From Lewinellaceae bacterium (GTDB taxonomy: Bacteria > Bacteroidota > Bacteroidia > Chitinophagales > Saprospiraceae), in contig JADJSY010000010.1 of assembly GCA_016711435.1 (NCBI GenBank), forward strand, positions 74,050-138,049: DNA of 64,000 nt, in the 5' to 3' direction. The stretch's first letter is position 1. Each line of letters opens with the position of its first letter. Made by a program: the position numbers and the translations under genes. This document shows, piece by piece, positions 36,672 through 45,600 of the stretch. Under the pieces are notes generated by a model, which saw nothing but the letters and a program-made list of their open reading frames with translations, had not been told where the DNA came from and did no database searches.

Positions 36672-36676
36672 GAATC

Positions 36677-37327
36677 ATGGTAAAAACGGATATTTGGGTT
36701 GAAGGCACTGCCGACCAGAAATTTCTGGCTGATGTTTTAGAGCAATGGTTTTCTATTCAATTTGATATGAGATTTGAGTGTCGAGATGAATTGGGTAACA
36801 TCTTGATTCGACTTAGAAAAGGGAAAGAGAGTAGTTTTAATTCAAAAGCCGGATGGGAGAATACCAAACCAAATTTTGAGGGAAAGGATAGGGGTTCAAA
36901 ATCTATAATCATTTTAGATGCGGATGAAAATTTTGACAAAAGAATTAAAGAAGTAAAGGACCATCATTGAGTGAGAATTTTTGACCCAAAGACCACTTTC
37001 TTAATCCCAGATCACCGAAAAACGGCAATCTGGAAACGCTTTTAGAACAAATCATTAATCCTGAACATAGCATCCTTTTTAAATGCTGGAACGCTTACGA
37101 GAACTTGTTTGAGATCACCAGAGCAAAAACTACGCTTCCTCCAGCCAAAAGCCAAAATCTATGCATATCTCGAAGCACTTTTGGATGAAAACGAGAAAAA
37201 AAAAATTAAACGGAGAGAAAAGGGATTATTCCATACAGATCATTGGATCCTCGACCACACCAAAGAACCATTAAAGCCTCTTTACGAGTTTTTGAAGAAG
37301 CATTTAAAAGAACGAAACATAAATTGA
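36677..37327 (+). pseudogene. decayed DUF3226/Toprim-like gene
   Basis: Begins MVKTDIWVEGTADQKFLADV, an E-G-x-x-D start typical of Toprim-like proteins; SIIILDADENFDKR is the D-x-D-like strand. After a stop near 36968 the frame changes several times: IPDHRK-NGNLETLLEQIINP, LFKCWNAYENL, PKAKIYAYLEALLDENEKKK and HTDHWILDHTKEPLKPLYEF, ending 37327. Together they match DUF3226-type proteins (about 220 residues). The ATPase frame runs straight into its ATG, so the two genes were adjacent and probably co-expressed. Confidence 0.72.
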
Positions 37328-37564
37328 AAGAGCATGGACTTGACTCATTTGTTGATCTAATGGACTGCACTTTATGGAAGGGGGTCAGAATTTCTCTGGA
37401 AGAAGCCCAAAAGCATTCGGCCATATTTCTGGCAAAGAAGGCGAAGGATTTTTAAGATTGGGAAATAGCACGGAAGTGTTCTACGGAGCTGGAAGCATTG
37501 CCCCGATTACAGATGAAAACAGTCGTTAAGCAAATTTTGGAAGATTACAATTTAGAAGAATACA
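37328..37564 (+). other. end of the insertion, leading into nuoG
   Basis: 237 nt with further fragments that look coding but are not identified: HISGKEGEGFLRLGNSTEVF then YGAGSIAPITDENSR-stop (to about 37530), and in another frame ALPRLQMKTVVKQILEDY to LEEYNG-stop, whose TAA lies inside the first codons of nuoG (ATGGCTAAA). The nuoG leader is therefore inside the inserted DNA. Confidence 0.45.
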
Positions 37565-38518
37565 ATGGCTAAAGTTACCATAGACGGATTTGAAACCGAA
37601 GTGCCCGACGGCACCACCATCCTGAATGCAGCCCGGCAGATCGGCGGCGACATTGTGCCGCCCGCCATGTGCTACTATTCCACGCTGAAAGGCAGCGGCG
37701 GCAAATGCCGTACCTGCCTGGTGAAAGTGACCAAAGGCTCCGAAAAAGACCCGCGCCCCATGCCCAAACTCGTGGCTTCCTGCCAGACAGCGGTGATGGA
37801 CGGCATGGAAGTGGCCAATATCACCAGCGACGAAGTGGTGAAAGCCCGCGCAGGCGTGGTCGAGTTTCTGCTGCTGAACCACCCGCTGGACTGCCCGATT
37901 TGCGACCAGGCCGGTGAGTGCCACTTGCAGGACCTCGCTTTCGAACACGGAGCAGCCAATACGCGCTACGAATTCGAGCGCCGCACCTTTGAAAAGATCG
38001 ACATCGGCCCGTATATCAAACTGCACATGACGCGCTGCATCCTATGCTACCGCTGTGTGTATGTGGCTAATCAATTGACAGACAACCGGGTACACGGCAT
38101 TCTGGGTCGCGGCGACCACGCGGAGATCAGCACGTTTATCGAAAAATCCATCGACAATGACTTCTCCGGTAATGTCATCGACGTGTGCCCGGTGGGCGCA
38201 CTGACCGACCGCACGTTCCGTTTCAAAAGCCGCGTGTGGTTCCTCAATCCGATGGATGCGCACCGCGACTGCCCGACCTGCTCCGGCAAAGCCGTGGTCT
38301 GGATGTATGGACACGAGATATACCGCGTAACGGCCCGCAAGGACAAATACGGTGAGGTGCAGGATTTCATTTGCAATACCTGCCGTTTTGAAAAGAAATC
38401 ACCCGAAGACTGGACGATCGAAGGCGCCCGCGAAATAGACCGCCACTCGGTGATTGCACAGGGACATTACGACGAAACCGCCAAACCGTCCGCTAAGGAA
38501 GAAAATAAGCTGATACGC
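37565..38518 (+). CDS. nuoG: NADH-quinone oxidoreductase subunit G, short form (open into nuoH)
   Basis: 318 residues, the short Bacteroidota type without the molybdopterin-like domain. 2Fe-2S ferredoxin domain (CYYSTLKGSGGKCRTCLV, ASCQTAV), N5 ligands HPLDCPICDQAGECHLQD, N4/N6b-like cluster RCILCYRCVYVANQL with VIDVCPVGALTDR, and a C-terminal zinc-ribbon-like pair DCPTCSGK and FICNTCRFEKK. No stop separates it from nuoH: the frame continues through KEENKLIRMIDMILLY. The boundary is placed at the first Met of NuoH. It may be a true fusion or a lost stop. Confidence 0.92.
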
Positions 38519-39553
38519 ATGATAGACATGATATTGTTATACGATTTTGCACTTTTTGCCCAAAAAGCGGGGCTGATAGTGGTTGTTTTTACGATTACGT
38601 TAGGCGTAGCGGCTTATTCCACTTATGGAGAGCGGAAAATCGCCGCTTTTTTGCAGGATCGCCTCGGCCCGAGCAACGCAGGCCCCTGGGGTCTCTTGCA
38701 ACCCATTGCCGACGGCGTGAAAATGTTTACGAAAGAGGATTTTATCCCGGATAAATCGGAGCGCTGGATCTATATCCTGGCGCCGGGCGCCTTTATTTTT
38801 GTAGCACTGATGACTTCTGCGGTCATTCCATGGGGTACCCGACTGACTTTGTTCGGACTCGACCTCGATTTGCAGGTGACGGATATCAATATCGGCATTT
38901 TGTACATCATGGGTTTTGTGTCGCTGGGCGTGTACGGCATCATGCTGGGCGGCTGGGCTTCCAACAACAAATATTCCTTGTACGGCGCCATTCGTGCCAG
39001 TTCACAAATGATTTCCTACGAACTGGCAATGGGCCTTTCCCTGATTGCAGTGATTATGTTGAGCGGCTCGCTCAGCCTTCGTGAGATTGTAGATCAACAA
39101 ACCGGTTTCCGCTGGAATATACTGTTTCAGCCGCTGGGGTTTATCATTTTCTTCGTCTGTGCACTGGCGGAATGCAACCGCGCACCGTTCGATATGGCGG
39201 AATGCGAAACGGAACTGATCGGCGGCTACCACACGGAATACAGCTCGATGAAACTGGGCTTTTTCCTGTTCGCCGAATACATCAATATGTTTATTTCCTG
39301 CACGGTCATTTCCTGCCTCTATTTCGGCGGTTACCGTTTCCCCGGGCTTGATCCAAGCTGGCTGGGCGGACTCATGGGGCCGATCGTGCTGTTTTCAAAA
39401 ATATTCTTTTTCATTTTTGTTTTCATGTGGATTCGCTGGACTTTGCCGCGTTTCCGCTACGACCAGTTGATGCACCTGGGCTGGAAATCGCTTATTCCGC
39501 TGGCGATTCTGAATATGCTGCTGACGGGAGCGGGGGTTTATTATGGGGAATGA
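38519..39553 (+). CDS. nuoH: NADH-quinone oxidoreductase subunit H
   Basis: 344 residues from ATG 38519 (or 38528). Membrane subunit with about eight helices: AGLIVVVFTITLGVAAYSTY, GERKIAAFLQDRLGPSNAGP, MISYELAMGLSLIAVIML, and the quinone-channel region AECNRAPFDMAECETELIGG with YHTEYSSMKLGFF. Joined in frame to NuoG upstream. The stop TGA belongs to GAATGAGGAGGATGAG, a repeat-like sequence. Confidence 0.95.
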   Translation: MIDMILLYDFALFAQKAGLIVVVFTITLGVAAYSTYGERKIAAFLQDRLGPSNAGPWGLLQPIADGVKMFTKEDFIPDKSERWIYILAPGAFIFVALMTSAVIPWGTRLTLFGLDLDLQVTDINIGILYIMGFVSLGVYGIMLGGWASNNKYSLYGAIRASSQMISYELAMGLSLIAVIMLSGSLSLREIVDQQTGFRWNILFQPLGFIIFFVCALAECNRAPFDMAECETELIGGYHTEYSSMKLGFFLFAEYINMFISCTVISCLYFGGYRFPGLDPSWLGGLMGPIVLFSKIFFFIFVFMWIRWTLPRFRYDQLMHLGWKSLIPLAILNMLLTGAGVYYGE

Positions 39554-39684
39554 GGAGGATGAGTAGATGAGATGGATGAGAAAAAAATTTAGAAAATAAG
39601 AATAACTCGTTCATAAAATTTTGAGAATCAAGGTAATCTTCAAATCATTTTAATCAGGGTAAAAAAAAATCAGAGTAAAAAGAT

Positions 39685-40227
39685 ATGCAACTCACACAAC
39701 GCTCTAAACAGGTAGTCCACAAGGAAATGACGTTCATGGAACGCATTTACCTGCCGGCCATCTTAAAAGGCATGTTTACAACGCTGAAGCACTTTTTCCG
39801 GCGTACGAATACGCTTTCTTATCCGAAAGAGCACCGCGAATTTGCGCCGGTGTACCGCGGCTGGCATGTGCTCAAGCGCGATGCACAGGGGCGCGAAAAC
39901 TGTACTGCCTGCGGCCTGTGTGCCGTGGCTTGTCCGGCAGAAGCCATTACGATGGAAGCCGCCGAACGTGAAAAAGGGGAAGAACACCTGTACCGGGAAG
40001 AAAAATACGCTGCGGTGTATGAAATCAATATGCTGCGCTGCATTTTCTGTGGTTTGTGCGAGGAAGCCTGTCCGAAAGAGGCCATCTTCCTGACCGACCG
40101 CATCGTACCTTCGGATTATGTGCGCCAGGAGTTTATTTTTGGAAAAGACATGCTGGTGGAAGGCGTCGAACCTGAAAAACGGATCGACGTAACCAAACGC
40201 CAGCGGCCCATGGTTGAGAAGAAATAA
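39685..40227 (+). CDS. nuoI: NADH-quinone oxidoreductase subunit I
   Basis: 180 residues. It holds the two 4Fe-4S clusters N6a and N6b in CTACGLCAVACP (Cys 73, 76, 79, 83) and CIFCGLCEEACP (Cys 119, 122, 125, 129). A start at the Met of MTFMERIYLP is possible. Electron wire between NuoG and NuoB. Intact. Confidence 0.96.
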   Translation: MQLTQRSKQVVHKEMTFMERIYLPAILKGMFTTLKHFFRRTNTLSYPKEHREFAPVYRGWHVLKRDAQGRENCTACGLCAVACPAEAITMEAAEREKGEEHLYREEKYAAVYEINMLRCIFCGLCEEACPKEAIFLTDRIVPSDYVRQEFIFGKDMLVEGVEPEKRIDVTKRQRPMVEKK

Positions 40228-40272
40228 ATTATTTTAGCCGATTGAATCGGCAGCGAAACCAACGCATTATAG

Positions 40273-40772
40273 ATGACACTTTACATCTTTTTGGCCCTTG
40301 CCATTGTATCAGTAATCACGGCTTGCTCATGGTGCTTTCCCGCAACCCAGTGCACAGCGTGCTTTTTCTGATCCTCACGTTTTTTGCCATTGCCGGCCAG
40401 TATGTACTGCTGAATGCGCAATTTCTGGCAGTGGTACACATCATCGTCTACGCCGGCGCCATCATGGTGCTTTTCCTGTTTGTATTGATGCTGCTCAACC
40501 TGAGCAAAGACACGGAACCGCAAAAATCGAACCTCTGGAAAATCAGCGGCGCCATTGCATCCGGTTCGCTGCTGCTGACCTTGGTCGGCGCTATGCGCGG
40601 CAGCATTGCCGTGCAATCGCCGGAAGTAAGTGATCCCGGCGTCGGGCTGGTAGAAAACCTCGGAAAAGTACTCTTCACCGACTTCGTAGTGCCCTTTGAA
40701 ATCGCCGGCATTTTGTTCCTGGCGGCGATGGTAGGGGCAGTGCTGGTGGGAAAACGCGACTTAAAACTTTAA
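40273..40772 (+). CDS. nuoJ: NADH-quinone oxidoreductase subunit J, frameshifted near 40323
   Basis: About 166 residues. The ATG at 40273 gives MTLYIFLALAIVSVITA; a missing base then changes frame to LLMVLSRNPVHSVLFLILTF. The next helices AIAGQYVLLNAQFLAVVHII and VYAGAIMVLFLFVLMLLNL and the C-terminal FEIAGILFLAAMVGAVLVG are typical. The longer open frame beginning at 40242 has an unrelated N terminus and is rejected. Probable sequence error. Confidence 0.93.
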
Positions 40773-40860
40773 TGATGAATGATAAATGATAAATGATGAA
40801 TCAAAAGCGGCATCTCGCTCGGTTATTCATCATTCATCATTTATCATTCATAATTCATTC
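40773..40860. repeat. GATGAAT-family hairpin between nuoJ and nuoK
   Basis: TGATGAATGATAAATGATAA follows the nuoJ stop; loop TCAAAAGCGGCATCTCGCTC; right arm ATTCATCATTCATCATTTAT and CATTCATAATTCATTC ends 2 nt before nuoK. Confidence 0.92.
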
Positions 40861-40862
40861 GA

Positions 40863-41186
40863 ATGATGTTAGAAATAATACGACAAATACCCATCGACTA
40901 TTACGTCTGGCTCAGCACCGTGCTGTTTGTCATCGGCGTTTTTGGGGTGCTGATACGCCGCAATGCCATTGTGGTATTGATGTGTGTCGAACTGATGCTC
41001 AATGCCGTCAACCTGCTGCTGGCAGCATTTTCCACTTACCTGGGTGATGCGCAAGGGCAAATCATGGTATTTTTTATCATGGTGGTAGCGGCGGCAGAAG
41101 CGGCGGTCGGATTGGGTATTTTGGTGATGATATACCGAAATACGAAGAGTACGGATATTTCACTATTGGATAAACTACGAAACTAG
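40863..41186 (+). CDS. nuoK: NADH-quinone oxidoreductase subunit K
   Basis: 107 residues (ATG 40863 or 40866), three helices. LMCVELMLNAVNLLLAAF holds the conserved Glu of the proton channel, and VVAAAEAAVGLGILVMIYR the second. The stop TAG is followed directly by GGATGAGGAATGAGG repeats. Intact. Confidence 0.96.
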   Translation: MMLEIIRQIPIDYYVWLSTVLFVIGVFGVLIRRNAIVVLMCVELMLNAVNLLLAAFSTYLGDAQGQIMVFFIMVVAAAEAAVGLGILVMIYRNTKSTDISLLDKLRN

Positions 41187-41302
41187 GGATGAGGAATGAG
41201 GATGATGATTGATGAATGATAAATGATGAATCAAAAGTGGATGATTACAAGTATTCATCATTCATCATTCCTCATCATCTCATTCTCATAACTCATCATA
41301 AA
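41187..41302. repeat. mixed GAGGAATGAGG / GATGAAT hairpin between nuoK and nuoL
   Basis: Left: GGATGAGGAATGAGGATGAT then GATTGATGAATGATAAATGATG; loop AAAGTGGATGATTACAAG; right: TATTCATCATTCATCATTCC and CTCATCATCTCATTCTCATA. Two families are combined in matching order on both arms, so the arms still pair. Confidence 0.88.
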
Positions 41303-41310
41303 AATAAATT

Positions 41311-43205
41311 ATGGATTCACTCATACCACTTATCCCATTTCTACCCTTTATCGGGTTCATTATCAACGGTTTATTTGGCAAAAAATGTCAAAAAACGCCG
41401 TGGGTATTATCGGTTCCGGCACGGTGCTGGCTTCCTTCGCGTTGAGTATCCTGTGCTTCTATCAGGTAGCGGAATCCGGGGCGATCCAGGTGAACCTGTA
41501 CAATTTCTTTACCGTTGACAGCCTGCAAGTTGATTTTGGGTTCCTGGTCGATCACTTATCCGTCTGGATGATGCTGATCGTAACGGGTATCGGTTTCCTG
41601 ATCCACGTGTATTCCATCGGGTATATGCACGACGATGACGGATTCTGGAAGTTTTTTGCTTACCTGAACCTGTTTATTTTCTCCATGCTGCTGCTCGTGA
41701 TGGGCAATAATTTCCTGATGCTGTTCTTCGGCTGGGAAGGTGTGGGCTTGTGCTCCTACCTGCTGATCGGGTTTTGGTACACGAACAAAGAATACGGGAA
41801 AGCGGCGCGCAAAGCGTTCATTATGAATAGGATAGGCGACCTGGGTCTCCTGTTGGGCATCTTTATGATTTTCCAGTTGTTCGGCAGCCTGAACTTCACG
41901 GAAATTTTTGAACGCCTGCCAACTATGCGGCTCGAAGCGGGTGTGGCCACCACGATCTGCGTATTGCTGTTCATCGGCGCGATGGGCAAAAGCGCGCAGT
42001 TGCCGCTGTACACCTGGCTGCCCGATGCGATGGCCGGCCCGACGCCCGTTTCTGCGCTGATCCACGCCGCTACAATGGTGACGGCGGGTATTTACCTGAT
42101 CGCGCGTTGCAATCCGCTGTACTCGTTGTCGCCCGAAGCCATGCAATTTGTGGCTTCCGTCGGTCTGGTAACCTGCTTATTTGCAGCCGTTATCGGGTTG
42201 CGGCAGAATGACATCAAAAAGGTACTCGCCTACTCTACCGTTTCACAGTTGGGGCTGATGTTTGTGGCGCTCGGTATGGGCGCTTACGCCAGCGCCATGT
42301 TTCACGTGACAACCCACGCGTTTTTTAAAGCGTTGTTGTTCCTCGCAGCAGGCAGCGTGATCCACGGCATGGGCGGCGAACAGGATATTCGTAAAATGGG
42401 CGGCCTGCGCAAGGCCATGCCGATTACCTTCTGGGTATTTCTGATTGGTACGTTTGCTATTTCCGGTTTCCCGTTGTTGTCCGGTTTCTTTTCCAAGGAC
42501 GAAATTTTCGCGTTTACCTACGCCAACGGCGGCCCGCTTTGGTGGGGATTGTCAGGACTGGGCGCAATGCTGACGGCTGTTTACATGTGCCGCTTGTTGT
42601 ACGTTACGTTCTTCGGCGAATTCCGCGGAACAAAAGAACAGGAGCACCACCTCCACGAAAGCCCGCTGACTATGACCGCACCACTGGCTATCCTGGCCGG
42701 CTTGTCGCTGGCAGGCGGTTTTCTGAATACGCCGCACTTCTTCCACCTGAACAATGAACAATGGATGGCGCACTGGCTCTCCTGGGTGATACCGATACAG
42801 GAAATACATCTCGACGCCGCTACGGAATGGACCCTGATGATCATAACCACTTCTCTGGCAGTAGCAATTATCATTCTATCCTATTTCATTTACGGAAAAA
42901 AATCGAACCTGCCGGTGGCGGATGCGGAACAAACCGGTCTGATCCGGGTGATCGCCAACAAGTTTTATGTCGATGAAATATACGATTTCCTGATTGTGCG
43001 CCCCATTGAAAAAATGTCAAAAATCTTCCACTACTACGTTGATTTACAAGGAATCGACGGCATTGTCAACGGAGTTGGAACAGGTGTGCAGAAATTAGGC
43101 GCTCAGTTTCGGAAACTGCAAAACGGCAACATCGAGTACTACCTCATCGGCATGGTGGCCGGCGCGGTGTTGCTGTTGCTGACGGTGTTTTTGGAGGGTT
43201 TATGA
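41311..43205 (+). CDS. nuoL: NADH-quinone oxidoreductase subunit L, frameshifted near 41383
   Basis: About 631 residues. MDSLIPLIPFLPFIGFIING begins at ATG 41311; an A is missing in the run GGCAAAAAATG, after which MSKNAVGIIGSGTVLASFAL continues. Antiporter-like signatures: FFGWEGVGLCSYLLIGFW, NRIGDLGLLLGIFMIF, LYTWLPDAMAGPTPVSALIH and FHVTTHAFFKALLFLAAGS, with the long C-terminal amphipathic helix region. Distal proton channel. The stop codon is TGA of TTTATGAGGTGATGAGG, repeat-like. Confidence 0.95.
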
Positions 43206-43330
43206 GGTGATGAGGTTTATAAAGGTTGATGAGGGTTGATATTCATCCACTCTAAAATATTAAAAATTGCATCGTTTTTAGAGTGGATGAATATCAACCC
43301 TCATAAACCTTTATAAACCTCATAAACCTT
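43206..43330. repeat. GGTTTATAAAGGTTGATGAGG hairpin between nuoL and nuoM
   Basis: Left arm GTTTATAAAGGTTGATGAGG; right arm CCTCATAAACCTTTATAAAC. Nested inside are TATTCATCCACTCTAAAA and TTTTTAGAGTGGATGAATA, a second perfect pair. It ends 31 nt before nuoM. Confidence 0.92.
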
Positions 43331-43361
43331 TAAAAAAAGATTGAATTCATACTGAAAGAAT

Positions 43362-44808
43362 ATGTCACTTTTACTCGTACTAATACCACTAATAACGGCC
43401 ATTTTTCTGCTGATTGCCCGCCCTTCGGGAGCGCGAACGATCGCATTGGTGGCTACGCTGGCCAATCTGGCGGTGAGCGCATTTGCCTGCATGGGTTTTG
43501 TTGGCGACGGCTCCTTCAACCACGAATTCAGCGTTCCCTGGGTGGCCGAAGCAGGCATTACCTTCCGCCTTGGCATGGATGGCATCAGCCTGCTGATGGT
43601 GATCCTGACCAACCTGCTGGCGCCGCTGATCGTTTTGGGCAGTTTTGGCAAACAGATGGAACCGGAAGGCCGCTTTTATGGCCTGGTGATGCTCATGCTG
43701 GCGGCTTTAAACGGCGTGTTTATGGCCCTCGACGGTTTGGTTTTCTACGTTTTTTACGAACTGGCGCTCATTCCGATCTATTTTATCTGTGCCATTTGGG
43801 GCGGTCAGGATCGCATCCGAACCACGCTGAAGTTTTTCATTTACACCTTCACAGGCTCCCTGTTTATGCTGGTGGCGCTGTTGTATGTGTACCTGCAAAC
43901 GCCCGGAACACATTCTTTTGCGTGGGAAGAACTCGTCCGGGGTACAACTTGATCTAACTGCGGCCTGGTGGGTTTTACTCGGATTTTTCCTCGCTTTTGC
44001 GGTGAAAATGCCGGTATTTCCTTTCCATACCTGGCAGCCTGATACTTACACGACCGCCCCAACCGGCGGCACGATGCTGCTTTCCGGTATCATGTTGAAA
44101 ATGGGCGTTTACGGCGTAATCCGCTGGATGGTGCCCCTGGCCCCGGAAGCCATGCACGATCTGGCGCCGGTTTTTATCATACTCGCTGTGATCGGGATTG
44201 TGTACGCCAGTATCATTGCTGTGAAACAAACGGATCTGAAACGCCTGATCGCTTATTCTTCCATTGCACACGTCGGCCTGATCGCTGCGGGCGTCATGGT
44301 GTGGAATAAAGCGGGTCTGCAAGGCGGACTGATACAGATGCTCAACCACGGCATCAATGTGGTGGGGCTGTTTTTTGTGGTGGATATGATCGAACGGCGC
44401 CTCGGCACCCGCTCTTTGTACGACATGGGCGGCATTGCCAAATCGGCGCCCAAATTTGCGGCGTTGTTTATGATTGTGATGCTCGGATCGGTGGCGGTGC
44501 CGCTGACCAACGGTTTTCCCGGTGAGTTTTTACTGCTGAACGGCGTCTGGAGTTATAATTTCTGGCTCGGCGCAGTGGCCGGTTTGACGATTATTTTCGG
44601 GGCTGTGTACATGCTGCGCGCTTACGGATTAGTCGTTTTTGGAGAAGCCAACGCGGAAACGGCTAAATTCGAGGATGTACAAACGAACGAATGGATCGTA
44701 CTCGGCGTCATCGCTACACTAGTCGTGGTGCTGGGCTTTTTCCCGGGCCTCGTGCTGCACCTGACGGACGGGAGCGTGAACAGGATTTTGGGGACGGTAC
44801 AGTTTTAG
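43362..44808 (+). CDS. nuoM: NADH-quinone oxidoreductase subunit M, frameshifted near 43940
   Basis: About 481 residues. N-terminal part to THSFAWEELVRG; after a one-base shift QLDLTAAWWVLLGFFLAFAV and KMPVFPFHTWQPDTYTTAPT continue. Conserved Glu in FYVFYELALIPIYFIC, Lys in FAVKMPVFP and KRLIAYSSIAHVGLI, and NGFPGEFLLL. Proton-pumping antiporter-like subunit. Probable indel error. Confidence 0.94.
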
Positions 44809-45047
44809 AAGTGAGAGGTGAGAGGTGAGAGGTGAGAGACGTCCCGTTTGGCCGCTCTTGTGATTTGTGCTTAGGTGTTTCAGGCCTGTAATCGAGAATC
44901 GTGTTTGGTGTGTGGTGTTTCGTGTTTCGGCCGCTTCACTTTTGGAGTATTTCGGAATTATCAAAAAACATAATTTTCGATTAAATTCTTTGCAAATGCT
45001 TGATTATCAACACGAATAACGAATAACTGATAACTAATAACCAAACC
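44809..45047. repeat. three repeat families in series between nuoM and the small membrane gene
   Basis: GAAGTGAGAGGTGAGAGGTG (44808-44838), then GTGTTTGGTGTGTGGTGTTTCG (44901-44928), then GATTAAATTCTTTGCAAATG with TTGATTATCAACACGAATAAC and AACTAATAACCAAACC up to the ATG at 45048. Each is a single arm; none pairs with another here. Confidence 0.85.
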
Positions 45048-45257
45048 ATGAACTGGATAAAAGTAATTCGCAATGCCGCAGTGGTAACCCTGATTGCCTT
45101 TTCCATTTCATCGGTGCTGATGCTTTTTCTCAATAGCCGGGTGAACTGGTTGCAACAAAGCACCACAGCTGTGTTTTTTTTCATAGGTAGCAGTGTGGTA
45201 CTCTTTTTAAAGGAGCGCAAGGCAAACAAGCAATCCGCTGACAACAACGAGTTATGA
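45048..45257 (+). CDS. small membrane protein
   Basis: 69 residues with two membrane helices (VVTLIAFSISSVLMLFL and AVFFFIGSSVVLFLKE) and a basic C terminus. Starts 3 nt after the TTATCAACA-type element. Its stop overlaps the ATG of the S4 gene (GTTATGAAA). No recognised family; orientation and position suggest co-transcription with nuo. Confidence 0.55.
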   Translation: MNWIKVIRNAAVVTLIAFSISSVLMLFLNSRVNWLQQSTTAVFFFIGSSVVLFLKERKANKQSADNNEL

Positions 45258-45468
45258 AAAATCTGGAATTTACACTCGATGGGCAGGATCATATTCAACT
45301 CAATAACCTGTTGAAAGTCCTGCACCTCGTGGGCACAGGCAGGAAGCCAATATCCGGATTGACAACGAGGAAGTGCGGGTTAATGGCGCTGTCGAGACCC
45401 AAAAACGCAAAAAGTTGCGGGTAGGAGATAAAGTGGAGTTTGGGAAAGCAATCATTACACTACTTTAA
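45254..45468 (+). CDS. S4-domain RNA-binding protein (YbcJ-like), frameshifted near 45345
   Basis: About 71 residues. MKNLEFTLDGQDHIQLNNLL is followed by KVLHLVGTG, and after a one-base break ANIRIDNEEVRVNGAVETQK and LRVGDKVEFGKAIITLL to the stop at 45466-45468. This is the small single-domain S4 protein found in many bacteria (YbcJ/YaaA-like); the domain binds structured RNA, with KRKKLRVGD as its basic loop. Too short and broken to appear as one long frame. Partner RNA unknown. Confidence 0.78.
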
Positions 45469-45474
45469 TGCAGA

Positions 45475-45505
45475 CCTTCCCGAAAGTTTTAAACTTTCGG
45501 GAAGG
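45475..45505. repeat. 31-nt perfect palindrome
   Basis: CCTTCCCGAAAGTTT with its exact complement and one T between. It lies 6 nt after the S4 gene stop and 96 nt before nuoN. No T tract, so not a canonical terminator. It resembles the palindromes at 24150 and 57994 in size and in the AAAGTTT/AAACTTT core. Confidence 0.9.
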
Positions 45506-45600
45506 TGAAAAAACTGTCCCGACGATTGAAAATGAAACATCAGGACGTTACCAAATAAAAGAATAAGGTTTGAATTCAAACCGCAAGAAATTACAAGACA

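Noticed and set aside
37243..37455. separate gene after the Toprim-like fragment
   Set aside because: Its first half is a shadow of the Toprim-like frame; the rest has no recognisable motif and the region is decayed.
40242..40772. longer NuoJ start at 40242
   Set aside because: The added N terminus is unrelated to NuoJ; the ATG at 40273 plus a one-base correction gives the proper first helix.
41385..43205. NuoL starting at the internal MSKNAV Met
   Set aside because: The first membrane helix is encoded upstream in another frame (41311-41380), so the true start is 41311.
43885..44808. independent gene MCTCKRPEHILL...
   Set aside because: It is the second half of nuoM in another frame; the first residues are a frameshift shadow.
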